NCBI GenBank assembly: GCA_963734085.1
Contig: CAVTFT010000015.1
Span: 77,028-141,027, forward strand
Length of the DNA stretch: 64,000 nucleotides
From: CAIWHR01 sp963734085
Lineage (GTDB): Bacteria; Pseudomonadota; Gammaproteobacteria; Burkholderiales; Casimicrobiaceae
Direction: 5' to 3'
A program made the position numbers and the translations under genes. The notes beneath the pieces were generated by a model that worked only from the letters and a program-made list of their open reading frames with translations, searched no databases and was not told where the DNA came from. Shown here in pieces: positions 18,799 through 27,978 of the stretch (the stretch's first letter is position 1; every line of letters begins with the position of its first letter).

Positions 18799-20421
18799 AT
18801 GAGCTATCAGGTTCTCGCCCGCAAGTGGCGGCCGAAGACATTCGCCGAGATCGCGGGACAGGAGCACGTCGTCACCGCGCTCAGCAACGCACTTTCCCGT
18901 GGGCGGCTGCACCATGCGTACCTGCTCACCGGCACGCGGGGCGTGGGCAAGACGACGATCGCGCGGATTCTGGCGAAGAGCCTCAACTGCCTCACCAACG
19001 GCGTCACGGCGACGCCATGCGGCACGTGCGCGGCGTGCCTCGACATCGACGCGGGGCGTTTCGTCGACCTGCTCGAGCTCGACGCCGCGTCGAACACGCA
19101 GGTCGACAACATGCGCGAGATCCTCGACAACGCGCGCTACGCGCCGACGGTCGGCCGCTACAAGGTTTACCTTATCGACGAAGTGCACATGCTGTCGAAG
19201 TCGGCGTTCAATGCGATGCTGAAAACGCTCGAGGAGCCGCCCGAGCACGTCAAGTTCGTGCTGGCGACCACCGATCCGCAGAAAATCCCAGTGACCGTGC
19301 TGTCGCGTTGCCTGCAGTTCAATCTGAAGCAGCTGCCGCCGGCACTGATCGCGGAACGGCTGGCCGCGATTCTCGATGCCGAGAAGATCGCCGCCGACCC
19401 GAGCGCGCTGGCGTTGATCGCGAAGGCAGCGCAGGGCTCGATGCGCGACGCGCTGTCGCTGCTGGACCAGGCGATCGCCTACGGCGGGGGCGACGTGCGC
19501 GAGCCGGCCGTGCGTACGATGCTGGGCGCCGTCGACAAGGAGTACGTTTATCGGATCGTCGCGGCGCGCAACGCCGCCAACGGACCGGCGCTGCTGGCGG
19601 AGGCCGACGCGATGGCGGCGCGCAGCATCGCGTTTGCGAATGCGCTGGACGAGCTCGCGTCGCTCTTCCACCGGATTGCGATCGTCCAGACGGTGCCGGC
19701 CGCCGGTCCGGCCGATGCCGACGCCGAGCGCATTGCCGGGTTCGCCGCGCAGATGACGCCCGAAGACGTGCAGCTCGCCTATCAGATCTGCGTGCAGGGC
19801 CGCGCCGATCTTGCGCTGGCGCCCGACGAGGCGACGGGCTTCTCGATGACGCTGCTGCGGCTGCTCGCTTTCGCGCCGGGCAGTGGCGTGCCGCCGGCGG
19901 GGCCGAGCGGCGACGTGGTACCGGCGTCCGGGCGCAGCGGCGCAGCGAAAGCACGCGCCGCGGTTGCCGCGGCGGACGCATCGCCCGCAAGTGTCGCCAC
20001 GGTCGCCGGGAGCCCCGTGCCGAATGCCGTGCTGCCCGAGGATGTCGCCGACTGGCCGGCGTTCGTCGGGGGACTCAAGCTGCCGCCGATCGCCGCGCAG
20101 CTCGCAGCGCAGACCGAGTTGAAGTCGATCAAGGGCAACGTGCTCACGCTGGCGCTGCCGGTCGCGCACAAGCATCTCGCCGACAAGGCCTATTCGGACA
20201 AGCTCAAAGTCGCGCTCGACCAGGCGACCGGGCGCAAGCTGCTGCTCGCCTTCGAGGTCGGCGCCGCCGCCGAATCGTCGCTTGCCGCACAGGAAAGCAG
20301 GGCGCGAGCGGAACAGAAGGCGAAGAACGAGGCTGCGTTTCGCAGCGAGCCGTTCGTCCGCGACGTGCTCGAGCGCTTCGATGCGAGAATCAAACCCGAT
20401 TCGATCAAGCCGGTCTCGTAA
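18799..20421 (+). CDS. dnaX: DNA polymerase III subunit gamma/tau
   Basis: This 540-aa clamp-loader ATPase has Walker A GTRGVGKTT (45-53) and a Zn-binding cluster Cys64/Cys74/Cys77/Cys80. Walker B-like LIDEVHMLSKSAFNAMLKTLEEPP and sensor SRCLQF follow. The C-terminal third is Ala/Pro-rich and then helical (tau region binding DnaB and polymerase alpha). It is followed by ybaB and recR, the standard recombination/replication cluster. Confidence 0.97.
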   Translation: MSYQVLARKWRPKTFAEIAGQEHVVTALSNALSRGRLHHAYLLTGTRGVGKTTIARILAKSLNCLTNGVTATPCGTCAACLDIDAGRFVDLLELDAASNTQVDNMREILDNARYAPTVGRYKVYLIDEVHMLSKSAFNAMLKTLEEPPEHVKFVLATTDPQKIPVTVLSRCLQFNLKQLPPALIAERLAAILDAEKIAADPSALALIAKAAQGSMRDALSLLDQAIAYGGGDVREPAVRTMLGAVDKEYVYRIVAARNAANGPALLAEADAMAARSIAFANALDELASLFHRIAIVQTVPAAGPADADAERIAGFAAQMTPEDVQLAYQICVQGRADLALAPDEATGFSMTLLRLLAFAPGSGVPPAGPSGDVVPASGRSGAAKARAAVAAADASPASVATVAGSPVPNAVLPEDVADWPAFVGGLKLPPIAAQLAAQTELKSIKGNVLTLALPVAHKHLADKAYSDKLKVALDQATGRKLLLAFEVGAAAESSLAAQESRARAEQKAKNEAAFRSEPFVRDVLERFDARIKPDSIKPVS

Positions 20422-20466
20422 ATTCGTTGCCGCGGCGCGACGCTGCGGCGGACAAGGAGTCGCACG

Positions 20467-20793
20467 ATGATGAAAAACCAGCTCGCCGGTCTGATGAAAC
20501 AGGCGCAGCAGATGCAGGACAATCTGAAGAAGGCGCAGGACGAGCTCGCGAGCATCGAGGTCGAGGGCCAGGCGGGTGCCGGCCTCGTGAAGATCGTCAT
20601 GACGTGCAAGCACGACGTGAAGCGGGTGACGATCGATCCCACGCTCCTGGCCGAGGACAAGGACATGCTCGAGGATCTCGTTGCCGCCGCGGTCAACGAC
20701 GCGGTGCGCCGGGTCGAGATGACGACGCAGGAGAAGATGGCCGGCCTGACGATGGGGATGCCGATGCCTCCGGGCTTCAAGTTGCCGTTCTAG
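20467..20793 (+). CDS. ybaB: YbaB/EbfC nucleoid-associated protein
   Basis: This 108-aa DNA-binding dimer has the family text MMKNQLAGLMKQAQQMQ at the start, and VEGQAGAGLVKIVMTCKHDVKRVTID in the core. A second ATG directly follows the first, so the start could be 20470. AAGGAG upstream provides the ribosome site. It lies between dnaX and recR as usual. Confidence 0.95.
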   Translation: MMKNQLAGLMKQAQQMQDNLKKAQDELASIEVEGQAGAGLVKIVMTCKHDVKRVTIDPTLLAEDKDMLEDLVAAAVNDAVRRVEMTTQEKMAGLTMGMPMPPGFKLPF

Positions 20794-20822
20794 CGCAAAG
20801 CCACTTACTGGCGCCCGCTGCA

Positions 20823-21464
20823 ATGACCGACCGCACTCCCGCCGCACGGGTGGTGCCGGCTATTGCGCCGGCGTCCGGTCTCGACGATCTGGCGCGCGCG
20901 CTGCGCTGTCTGCCCGGCGTCGGACCGAAGGCGGCACAGCGAATGGCGCTGCATCTGCTGCAGCATGACCGCGAGGGTGCGGTGCGCCTTGCCAACGCAC
21001 TCGAACATGCCGCCAGAACCGTTCGGCACTGCGAGCGCTGCAACACGTTCACCGAAGACGTCGTTTGCGCGCTGTGCCGGTCGGCGAAGCGCGATGCGGC
21101 ACTCTTGTGCGTCGTCGAAACGCCCGCCGACCTGCTGATGGTCGAGAACACGCAGGCGTACTCCGGCCTCTATTTCGTGCTGATGGGGCGGCTTTCGCCG
21201 CTCGACGGCATTGGCCCGAAGGAGATCCGTCTGGACCGGCTGATCGAGCGCGCCGCCGACGGCGTGGTACAGGAGGTCGTGCTGGCGACCAACTTCACCA
21301 ACGAAGGCGAGGCGACGGCGCACTACATCGGCGAGCTCCTGGCCGCCCGTGGGCTCAAGGTGAGCCGCCTCGCCCGGGGCGTTCCTGTCGGCGGCGAGCT
21401 CGAGTACGTGGACAGCGGCACGCTCGCCCAGGCATTGCGCGAGCGACGGACGCTCACGCCCTGA
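20823..21464 (+). CDS. recR: Recombination mediator RecR
   Basis: This 213-aa RecFOR-pathway protein helps load RecA at gaps. It has a helix-hairpin-helix LPGVGPKAAQRMALHLL (30-46), a C4 zinc finger (Cys70, Cys73, Cys82, Cys85), and a Toprim domain with VVETPADLLMVENT and NFTNEGEATA. The ATG at 20823 is chosen because it gives the family N-terminus and length; the frame is open far upstream through dnaX in another phase. Confidence 0.96.
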   Translation: MTDRTPAARVVPAIAPASGLDDLARALRCLPGVGPKAAQRMALHLLQHDREGAVRLANALEHAARTVRHCERCNTFTEDVVCALCRSAKRDAALLCVVETPADLLMVENTQAYSGLYFVLMGRLSPLDGIGPKEIRLDRLIERAADGVVQEVVLATNFTNEGEATAHYIGELLAARGLKVSRLARGVPVGGELEYVDSGTLAQALRERRTLTP

Positions 21465-21695
21465 CGCGGCCCCCGTCCGGCCGCCCTGTTCACAACAGGT
21501 GCGCCCGAAGAGCTGTTCCGGCGGGGTCGGCGCCGTGGACGTTGCGGAGAAGGCGGGTATACACTGTCCGTAACGAGTGGGGCGCGCCGGCTGCATCGTT
21601 CGCGACGGCCCACCAAAAGAGCAGGTTCCGGGTCCATTCCAACTGCAATTCCCGGTACGGCGTAACGACGCCAATATGACCATGGAGGAGGACGC

Positions 21696-22850
21696 ATGAC
21701 GCGCAAGTCGCTCGTTCCGGCGAAAGCCGAACCCCGCAAGCAAGGTTCCCGCCGCAAGTTCCTGAAAGCCGCCACCGGTGTGGCCGCCGGCAGCGCCACC
21801 CTCGGCTTCCCGATGATCGCGAAATCACAGGCGCCGATCGTCTGGCGCTTTCAGAGCACGTGGCCCGCGAAGGACATCTTCCACGAGTACGCGCAGGACT
21901 ACGCGCGCAGGGTCAACGAAATGTCCGGCAACCGGATGAGGCTCGATGTCCTGCCTGCCGGCGCAGTCGTCGGTGCGTTCGGAATGCAGGATGCCGTCAG
22001 CACGGGCGTGCTCGACGGCGGTCACGGCGTCTGCGCCTACTGGTACGGCAAGAACAAGGCCTTTTCGCTGTTCGGAACGGCGCCGTCCTTCGGGTGGAGC
22101 GCCAACGACCTCCTCGGCTGGTTTTATTACGGCGACGGCGAAAAGATGTACAACGAGCTCATCAACGACATCCTCAAGGTCAACGTCGTTGGGTGGCTTA
22201 CGGGTCCGATGCCGACACAGCCCCTTGGCTGGTTCAAGAAGCCGATCACCGACGTCGCGCAGTTTCAGAAGCTCAAGTACCGTACCGTCGGGCTGGCGGC
22301 TGACCTGATGAACGAACTGGGGGCGGCAGTCACGATTATCGGCGGCGCGGACATCGTTCCATCGATGGATCGGGGCGTGCTGGACGCGGCGGAATTCAAC
22401 AACCCGTCGTCCGACCTCGCACTGGGGTTCCCCGACGTCTCGAAGGTCTACATGGTTCAGAGCTTCCACCAGGACATGGAGTGCTTCGAAATCATCTTCA
22501 ATAAGGCCAAATACAACGCGCTGCCCAAGGAGTTGCAGGCGATTCTCAGGTATTCCGCCGAAGCTGCGTCGGCCGACATGTCCTGGAAATGGCAGAAACG
22601 CTATCCCGAGGACCTGGTCAAGATCGAGAAGATGGGCGTCAAGGTCTACGAAACGCCGACGTCGGTGCTGCAGGCGCAGCTCGCCGCGTGGGACAGGATC
22701 CTGGCGAGGATCTCGCAGGAGAACAAGTTCTTCGGGCGGGTCATCGACTCGCAGAAGGCTTGGGCCAAGACCGTCGTTGGTTACAAGGCTCAGTTCGAAT
22801 CGCCGCGCGAGCTCGCGTCCAAGCACTTCCTCGGTCTGAACCGGGCCTGA
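21696..22850 (+). CDS. TRAP transporter substrate-binding protein (DctP family, Tat signal)
   Basis: This 384-aa periplasmic receptor has a twin-arginine signal (SRRKFLKAATG, Arg19-Arg20) and then the DctP fold (QAPIVWRFQSTWPAKDIFHEYA). It belongs to the sub-branch often annotated as mannitol/chloroaromatic TRAP receptors, but ligand assignment by name is unreliable. GGAGGA precedes the ATG. The 231-bp upstream gap has TATACA at 21558-21563 as a possible -10. It is first of a three-component TRAP operon. Confidence 0.92.
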   Translation: MTRKSLVPAKAEPRKQGSRRKFLKAATGVAAGSATLGFPMIAKSQAPIVWRFQSTWPAKDIFHEYAQDYARRVNEMSGNRMRLDVLPAGAVVGAFGMQDAVSTGVLDGGHGVCAYWYGKNKAFSLFGTAPSFGWSANDLLGWFYYGDGEKMYNELINDILKVNVVGWLTGPMPTQPLGWFKKPITDVAQFQKLKYRTVGLAADLMNELGAAVTIIGGADIVPSMDRGVLDAAEFNNPSSDLALGFPDVSKVYMVQSFHQDMECFEIIFNKAKYNALPKELQAILRYSAEAASADMSWKWQKRYPEDLVKIEKMGVKVYETPTSVLQAQLAAWDRILARISQENKFFGRVIDSQKAWAKTVVGYKAQFESPRELASKHFLGLNRA

Positions 22851-23026
22851 GGTTCGACCGGACATTGGCCTTCGCCGCCGCGAGGTGATCGGCGCCGCTT
22901 GTCGATCATCACGGGCGGCGAAGCCGTGTCTGGCACAGGCCGAGGCGGACTCGGCGCACGGCGCGCCGCCGTTTTGCGCCGGCGAGGGTATGCCCGCGAC
23001 GGGCGGATTGCGGCTAGGGAGAGTCC

Positions 23027-23644
23027 ATGCAGCGCTATCTGTTGGCGATCGATGACCTGAGCACGTGGGTCGGCAAGACTTTCGCGTGGTGCATCCTCAT
23101 CCTTACCGCGGTCGTCTGCTACGACGTCGTGATGCGCTACGTGTTCAGCGCGCCTACCGGGTGGGCCTACGACACCGAGTACATCCTGTACGGCACGCTG
23201 TTCATGATGGCGGGAGCCTACACGCTGTCGCAGGACGGACACGTGCGCGGTGACTTCATTTCGAGGATGCTGTCGTTCAAGGTGAGAGCCTCGATCGAGC
23301 TGGCTTGCCTGGTCCTGTTCTTCTTCCCTGCGATGCTGGCGCTCCTGTATTCCGGCTGGGAATTCTTCCACATCTCATGGCTGCAGAACGAGCACAGCGC
23401 GTCGAGCCCGACGGGCCCTGCGATCTATCCCTTCAAGGCGATCATTCCGCTGGCGGCGATCTTCATGCTGTTGCAGGGGACGGTTGAAGTCATTCGCTGC
23501 GTCGTCGCGCTCAGGACCGGCAAGACGCCGCAGCGCCGGCGTGACGTCGAGGAACTCGAAAAGGTGATCCTGGAAGAGGCCGAGGCTGGCAAGACCGCGG
23601 CTGAAATTCTTCAGGACGTTGAGCACCACGGGGAAAAGCAATGA
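23027..23644 (+). CDS. TRAP transporter small membrane subunit (DctQ)
   Basis: This 205-aa membrane protein has four helices (about 20-40, 50-70, 90-115, 145-165). The family motif YDVVMRYVFSAPTGWAYDTEYILYG and a charged C-terminal tail that is longer than usual (about 170-205, EELEKVILEEAEAGK) are visible. It works with DctM to couple solute import to an Na+ gradient. The stop overlaps the dctM start (ATGA). Confidence 0.93.
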   Translation: MQRYLLAIDDLSTWVGKTFAWCILILTAVVCYDVVMRYVFSAPTGWAYDTEYILYGTLFMMAGAYTLSQDGHVRGDFISRMLSFKVRASIELACLVLFFFPAMLALLYSGWEFFHISWLQNEHSASSPTGPAIYPFKAIIPLAAIFMLLQGTVEVIRCVVALRTGKTPQRRRDVEELEKVILEEAEAGKTAAEILQDVEHHGEKQ

Positions 23645-24960
23645 CCGATCCCCAAGTCGGCGTGCTGATGCTGTGCCTGTTCATCTTCACGATCTTCCTC
23701 GGTTTTCCGATCGCCTTCACGCTGATCGCGCTCGCCGTGTTCTTCGGCTACTACGCGATGGGCGACAACGTCTTCCAGCTCCTCGTCCAGCGCGCCTTCG
23801 GGGTGATGTCGAACGATGTGCTGATCGCTGTGCCGCTTTTTCTGTTCATGGGGTACATGGTCGAGCGCTCGAACATCCTCGATCGATTGTTCCGCAGCCT
23901 GCAGGTGTCGGCGAAGCACATCCCGGCTTCGCTTGCGGTTGCGACGCTTGCCACGTGCGCGCTGTTCGCCACGGCCACGGGAATCGTTGGCGCGGTGGTC
24001 ACATTGATGGGTTTACTCGCGTTTCCCGCGATGCTGAAGGCAGGCTACGACACCAAGCTTTCCGCGGGTGTCGTGGCCGCGGGCGGCTGCCTGGGGATCC
24101 TGATCCCGCCTTCGATCATGCTGATTCTGTACGGCGCGATGGCCAGTACGTCGGTCGTGCGCCTGTACGCTGGCGCATTCCTGCCAGGCTTCCTGCTCGC
24201 CAGCTTGTACATGGCGTACGTGATCGTACGCGCGATGCTGAACCCGAAGCTCGCCCCCAAGCTGCCGAAGGAGGAAACCGAGATTCCGTTCCGGCAGATT
24301 GTGGTACTGCTCATCACGTCTTTCTTCCCGCTGGCGTTCCTGATCCTCGCCGTGCTGGGTGCGATCCTGTTCGGGCTCGCCACGCCCAACGAGGCCGCCG
24401 CCTTCGGCGCCTTCGGGTCGATCGTGCTTGCGATCGGCTATGGGCAATTCAGTCTGGCACGCTTGAAGGAGGCGGTGTTTCTGACGGGTCGAACCGCAGC
24501 GATGGTGTGCTGGCTTTTCGTTGGTTCGTGGTCGTTCTCGTCGGTGTTTTCATATCTCGGCGGACAGGCCGTGATCGAGAACTTCATCCTCGGCCTCAAC
24601 ATGACGCCGGTCACCTTCATGCTGCTTACCCAGTTCATCATCTTCCTGCTGGGATGGCCGCTCGAATGGACCGAGATCATCATCATCTTCGTGCCGATTT
24701 TCTTGCCGCTGCTGCACCACTTCGACATCGACCCGGTGTTCTTCGGTGTGATGGTCGCGCTCAACATCCAGACGTCGTTCCTGACGCCGCCGATGGCGAT
24801 GGCCTGCTACTACCTGAAGGGGGTCGCGCCGAAGCACGTGACGCTCAATCAGATCTTCGCCGGGGCGCTGCCGTTTCTGGCCATGGTCTTCATCACCATG
24901 TTCCTGGTCTACGTGTTCCCGCAGATCGCGATGTGGCTGCCGGACTACGTCTATCGCTGA
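23641..24960 (+). CDS. TRAP transporter large permease subunit (DctM)
   Basis: This 439-aa, roughly 12-helix permease is the ion-coupled channel of the TRAP system. Family landmarks are GGCLGILIPPSIMLILYG and TPNEAAAFGAFGS, and a late NIQTSFLTPPMAMACYYLKG. It is translationally coupled to dctQ. The solute is probably an organic acid; sequence alone does not say which. Confidence 0.95.
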   Translation: MTDPQVGVLMLCLFIFTIFLGFPIAFTLIALAVFFGYYAMGDNVFQLLVQRAFGVMSNDVLIAVPLFLFMGYMVERSNILDRLFRSLQVSAKHIPASLAVATLATCALFATATGIVGAVVTLMGLLAFPAMLKAGYDTKLSAGVVAAGGCLGILIPPSIMLILYGAMASTSVVRLYAGAFLPGFLLASLYMAYVIVRAMLNPKLAPKLPKEETEIPFRQIVVLLITSFFPLAFLILAVLGAILFGLATPNEAAAFGAFGSIVLAIGYGQFSLARLKEAVFLTGRTAAMVCWLFVGSWSFSSVFSYLGGQAVIENFILGLNMTPVTFMLLTQFIIFLLGWPLEWTEIIIIFVPIFLPLLHHFDIDPVFFGVMVALNIQTSFLTPPMAMACYYLKGVAPKHVTLNQIFAGALPFLAMVFITMFLVYVFPQIAMWLPDYVYR

Positions 24961-25094
24961 CACCGCTGACGGCCAAAGACTGGCGCTTCGAGCCTGCGGG
25001 ACAGCGGCGGCCCGACCCATTGCGCGGCGTCCGGTCGCGGGAGTAACCTGATCGGCGACGGCTACGCGCGCAGAAGCGGCCCCGAGGAGGAATC

Positions 25095-25529
25095 ATGCTC
25101 GTCAGCGAAATCCTGCGCATCAAGGGAAGCGCGCTCTTCACGACGCCGCCGGACGCGCCGGTCCTGGATGCAGTCAAGGTCATGGCGCAACGCGACATCG
25201 GCTCGCTGGTCGTGATGGACCACGGACGGATGGCCGGGATCGTGACGTTTGCCGAGGTGCTGAGGGCGCTTTCGGACCGTGGCGGCACCCTCGGCGACGT
25301 CAAGATCGGCACGATCACCGAGCGGAGCCCGCTCACCGCGACGCCGCACCTCGACGTCAACGATCTCCGGCGGACGATGCTCGAACGGCACGCGCGTTAC
25401 GTGCCAGTGCTGGACGGCGGGACGCTGCTGGGCGTCGTGTCGTTCCACGACGTCGCCAAGGCGGTGCTCGAAGAGCAGGGCTTCGAGAACCAGATGCTGA
25501 AGAGCTATATCGCGGATACGAAGGCCTGA
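25095..25529 (+). CDS. Tandem CBS-domain protein
   Basis: This 144-aa protein is made of two CBS domains (about 8-60 and 75-130), with the repeated pattern ALFTTPPDAPVLDAVKVMAQRDIGSLVV and SPLTATPHLDVNDLRRTMLERHARYVPVLD-like halves. CBS pairs usually sense adenine nucleotides. AGGAGGA precedes the ATG. It sits 134 bp after dctM and could modulate the transporter, which is only an inference from position. Confidence 0.88.
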   Translation: MLVSEILRIKGSALFTTPPDAPVLDAVKVMAQRDIGSLVVMDHGRMAGIVTFAEVLRALSDRGGTLGDVKIGTITERSPLTATPHLDVNDLRRTMLERHARYVPVLDGGTLLGVVSFHDVAKAVLEEQGFENQMLKSYIADTKA

Positions 25530-25532
25530 TCA

Positions 25533-25617
25533 TCGTCCCCGCCGAGCCGGGGGCCCAGTGACTCTTGTCGAACGACGCTGGATTCTCGCCCGCAACTGCT
25601 CGACGCGGGAATGAGGG
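25533..25617. repeat. Two-hairpin intergenic repeat element, copy B
   Basis: This is a diverged copy of the 14,653 element: CGTCCCCGCC...GGGGGCCCAG, a spacer, then GCTGGATTCTCGCCC...GCGGGAATGA. Both hairpins are less perfect. As with copy A it lies between convergent genes, here the CBS gene and the methylase gene. Confidence 0.7.
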
Positions 25618-25620
25618 TCG

Positions 25621-26328
25621 TTACGCCTGCAGCACGTACATCGCCGGCCGCTTTGCGTAGCGCGTGAAATCGGCGCCGCGCCACTCGCGGATCGTCCTCG
25701 TTGCCACGGTTTCGGTCGGCAGCGTCAGATCGGCAGCGACGCACAGCCGCGTCGCCGGCTTGCACGTGGCGACCAGCGATTGCAGCAAAGCCGCGTTCCG
25801 ATAAGGCGTCTCGATGAAGAGCTGGGCGTACCCAGTCTGCTGCGATTCGGCGTCAATGCGGCGGATCGCATCGGCGCGCGCCTCGGACTTGACCGGGAGG
25901 TAACCGTGAAACGCGAACCCCTGTCCATTCATCCCGGAGGCCATCAACGCGAGCAGGATCGACGAAGGACCGACGAGTGGCACGACGGTGACGCCCTCGC
26001 GATGCGCGGCGGCGACGAGAAGCGCGCCGGGGTCGGCAACGCCCGGGCACCCGGCGTCGGACAGGAGCCCGACGTCGTGACCGGCACGCGTGGGCGAGAG
26101 CAGCTCAGCGCAGCGCTCGGCATCGGGCCGCTCGCCGATTTCGGCGATGGCGATCTCACGCAGGGGCAACACCGGTGCAAGCGACTTCAGGAAATGCCGC
26201 GCCGGCTTGGCGGTCTCGACGACAAAATGGGCCAGGCGGCGCGTCGTGGCGATGGTTCGCGCCGGCAGAACGTCCTCTGGCGGCACGAGGCCGAGCAGGT
26301 TCGGAACGAGGAACAGCCGGCCGCGCAT
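25621..26328 (-). CDS. Tetrapyrrole-methylase-fold SAM-dependent methyltransferase (RsmI-like paralogue)
   Basis: This 235-aa COG0313-type protein shows GHDVGLLSDAGCPGVADPG and VPLVGPSSILLALMASG, the SAM-binding signatures of RsmI (16S rRNA C1402 2'-O-methylation). It is shorter than RsmI (about 280 aa), lacks its N-terminal GTLYVV start and has a divergent C-terminus. It is better called an RsmI paralogue, as seen next to maf in many betaproteobacteria (recalled). Its target is unknown. It lies 18 bp downstream of maf. Confidence 0.85.
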   Translation of the reverse strand: MRGRLFLVPNLLGLVPPEDVLPARTIATTRRLAHFVVETAKPARHFLKSLAPVLPLREIAIAEIGERPDAERCAELLSPTRAGHDVGLLSDAGCPGVADPGALLVAAAHREGVTVVPLVGPSSILLALMASGMNGQGFAFHGYLPVKSEARADAIRRIDAESQQTGYAQLFIETPYRNAALLQSLVATCKPATRLCVAADLTLPTETVATRTIREWRGADFTRYAKRPAMYVLQA

Positions 26329-26346
26329 GGAACTCGGCAGGTCGCT

Positions 26347-26979
26347 TCAGGTTCGCGGGACGAGCACCGCAACACCGGCGTCGCGCAGCAGGCTCGCGAG
26401 CCGGATCAGCGGCAGGCCGATCAGCGCCGTCGGGTCGTCGCTCTCGATGCTTTCGAACAGCACGATCCCGAGCCCTTCCGCCTTCACGGCGCCGGCGCAA
26501 TCGTACGGCGTTTCGCGACGCAGATACGCTTCGATGTCGGCGCGTCCGAGCGCACGAAACGTGCTGCGCACGTCGACGAGCGTCGTCCGGCACCGCCCCG
26601 TCGCGGTCTCGAGCAACGCGAGGCCCGTGTGGAACACCACCGTCTTGCCCGACAACCTCGTCAGCATGGCGACCGCGCCGTCGAAATCGCCCGGTTTTCC
26701 CACCGCTGCGCCATCGCAGTCGGCAACCTGATCGGAGCCGATGATGAGCGCCGCGGGGTACGCCGAGGCGACGCTGCGGGCCTTGGCTTCGGCGAGGCGC
26801 AGCGCGGTCTCGCGCGGCGCTTCCCCCGCGAGCGGCGCCTCGTCCGCAACGGGGGCGACGGTGACGAAGGGAAGGCCCAGCCGTCCGAGCAGTTCGCGGC
26901 GGTAAGGCGAGGTCGACGCCAGCACCAGCGTCGGCATGGCCGGGGGCCGTCCGGATGCCGGTGGAATCGGGTTCGTCAT
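26347..26979 (-). CDS. Maf-like nucleotide pyrophosphatase
   Basis: This 210-aa house-cleaning pyrophosphatase of the YceF group (7-methyl-GTP type by neighbourhood) has the N-terminal LVLASTSPYRRELLGRLGL motif and the catalytic Asp in IIGSDQVADCDG. The start MTNPIPP is supported by position; an ATG 42 nt further in (MPTLVLAS) would equally give a full family domain. It is divergent from yceD, where the opposite promoter lies 20 bp beyond its start. Confidence 0.92.
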   Translation of the reverse strand: MTNPIPPASGRPPAMPTLVLASTSPYRRELLGRLGLPFVTVAPVADEAPLAGEAPRETALRLAEAKARSVASAYPAALIIGSDQVADCDGAAVGKPGDFDGAVAMLTRLSGKTVVFHTGLALLETATGRCRTTLVDVRSTFRALGRADIEAYLRRETPYDCAGAVKAEGLGIVLFESIESDDPTALIGLPLIRLASLLRDAGVAVLVPRT

Positions 26980-26998
26980 TGTTTTTTCGGGCATTTTT

Positions 26999-27027
26999 TT
27001 GACATGTCCGCCGGTTGACGCTATTAT
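26999..27027 (+). promoter_or_regulatory. Strong sigma-70 promoter of the yceD-rpmF-plsX-fab operon
   Basis: A perfect -35 TTGACA (26999-27004), a 17-bp spacer and TATTAT (27022-27027) predict a transcript start near 27,034. That excludes the TTG at 27,015 as the yceD start and fits the ATG at 27,060, which is preceded by GGAGGG. Confidence 0.85.
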
Positions 27028-27059
27028 CCAATGTTTTCGGCACGCCCGGAGGGCGCAAC

Positions 27060-27608
27060 ATGGCTGGGCGGCATCGACCTGCGGCGCGGGTTGCCGGCAC
27101 CTTCGATGCTTTCGGGGTCGCCCGGCGAGGGGCGGCCCTCGCGGGAGCACTGGATGCATCGGCGCTGCCGCGGGTCGCCGACCGTCTGGCCGAAGGCGAA
27201 GCGCCGATCGCATGGCGGATCGCCGGCGCCGCGGACGCCCTCGGGCGTCCCGCGATCGAGGTGAGCCTCGAGGGCGCCGTCCCGCTCGAATGCCAGCGGT
27301 GCCTGCGGACGTTTTCCTGGCCCGTCGCGCAGCGTACGTTGCTGCTGCTCGCGCGCGACGAGGGCGATCTTGCGCAGCTCGATCAGAACGACGTCCACGA
27401 GGTCATCCTGGCCGCGACGCCCCAGGACCCGATGGCTCTGGTCGAGGATGAACTGCTGTTGACGTTGCCGTTCGCGCCGCATTGCGATCGCGACGATTGC
27501 ACGGCGCGCACCGCGGCGATGGGCGATGCAGGAGTGGCGGCGGCATCGTCGGCGTTCGACGTGCTCGCCGGCCTCAAGTCCGAGCTGCCCAAAAAGCCCA
27601 AAGGCTGA
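27060..27608 (+). CDS. yceD: YceD/DUF177 family protein
   Basis: This 182-aa protein sits in its conserved place immediately before rpmF. DUF177 features are the CQRC pair (PLECQRCLRTFSW) and the C-terminal half with DLGALVEDELLLTLP-type text (here PMALVEDELLLTLPFAPHC). Family members are linked to 23S rRNA or ribosome assembly in plants and bacteria. The start was chosen from the GGAGGG ribosome site and the promoter position. Confidence 0.92.
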   Translation: MAGRHRPAARVAGTFDAFGVARRGAALAGALDASALPRVADRLAEGEAPIAWRIAGAADALGRPAIEVSLEGAVPLECQRCLRTFSWPVAQRTLLLLARDEGDLAQLDQNDVHEVILAATPQDPMALVEDELLLTLPFAPHCDRDDCTARTAAMGDAGVAAASSAFDVLAGLKSELPKKPKG

Positions 27609-27651
27609 ACCACGCGAACGAACGGAAACAATCGACCGATAGGAGAACGTC

Positions 27652-27834
27652 ATGGCTGTCCAGCAGAACAAGAAGTCACCGTCCAAGCGCGGCATGCACC
27701 GCGCGCACGATTTCCTCGCCAAGCCGCCGCTCGCGGTGGAACCGGTGACCGGCGAGGCGCATCTGCGCCATCACATCAGCCCGACCGGTTTTTACCGCGG
27801 CAAGAAAGTCGTCAAGACGAAGGGCGACGAGTAA
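27652..27834 (+). CDS. rpmF: 50S ribosomal protein L32
   Basis: This 60-aa basic protein has the L32 signature MAVQQNKKSPSKRGMHRAHD and HHISPTGFYRGKKV. It lacks the Cys pairs of zinc-binding L32 forms, so it is the zinc-independent type. AGGAGA precedes the ATG. It is the second gene of the operon. Confidence 0.97.
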   Translation: MAVQQNKKSPSKRGMHRAHDFLAKPPLAVEPVTGEAHLRHHISPTGFYRGKKVVKTKGDE

Positions 27835-27978
27835 CGTCGACGCGTGCTGCCGCTTGCGGCGCATGAGACGCGGCGCCCGGCCCTCACGCGCCGCATCCGA
27901 GACAGGTAAACTGCCGGCTTCTGTGCCGGGCGCGCGCCTACGCGCGTGCCTTCCCAGGGCCATCATTCCGATCCCGAC

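Noticed and set aside
18535..20847. 770-codon minus-strand open frame opposite dnaX/ybaB
   Set aside because: It covers the 4.5S RNA and three certain genes, and its composition is typical of a shadow frame.
27015..27059. TTG start for yceD
   Set aside because: It lies between the -35 and -10 of the clear promoter, so it cannot be in the transcript. The ATG at 27060 has a good ribosome site.
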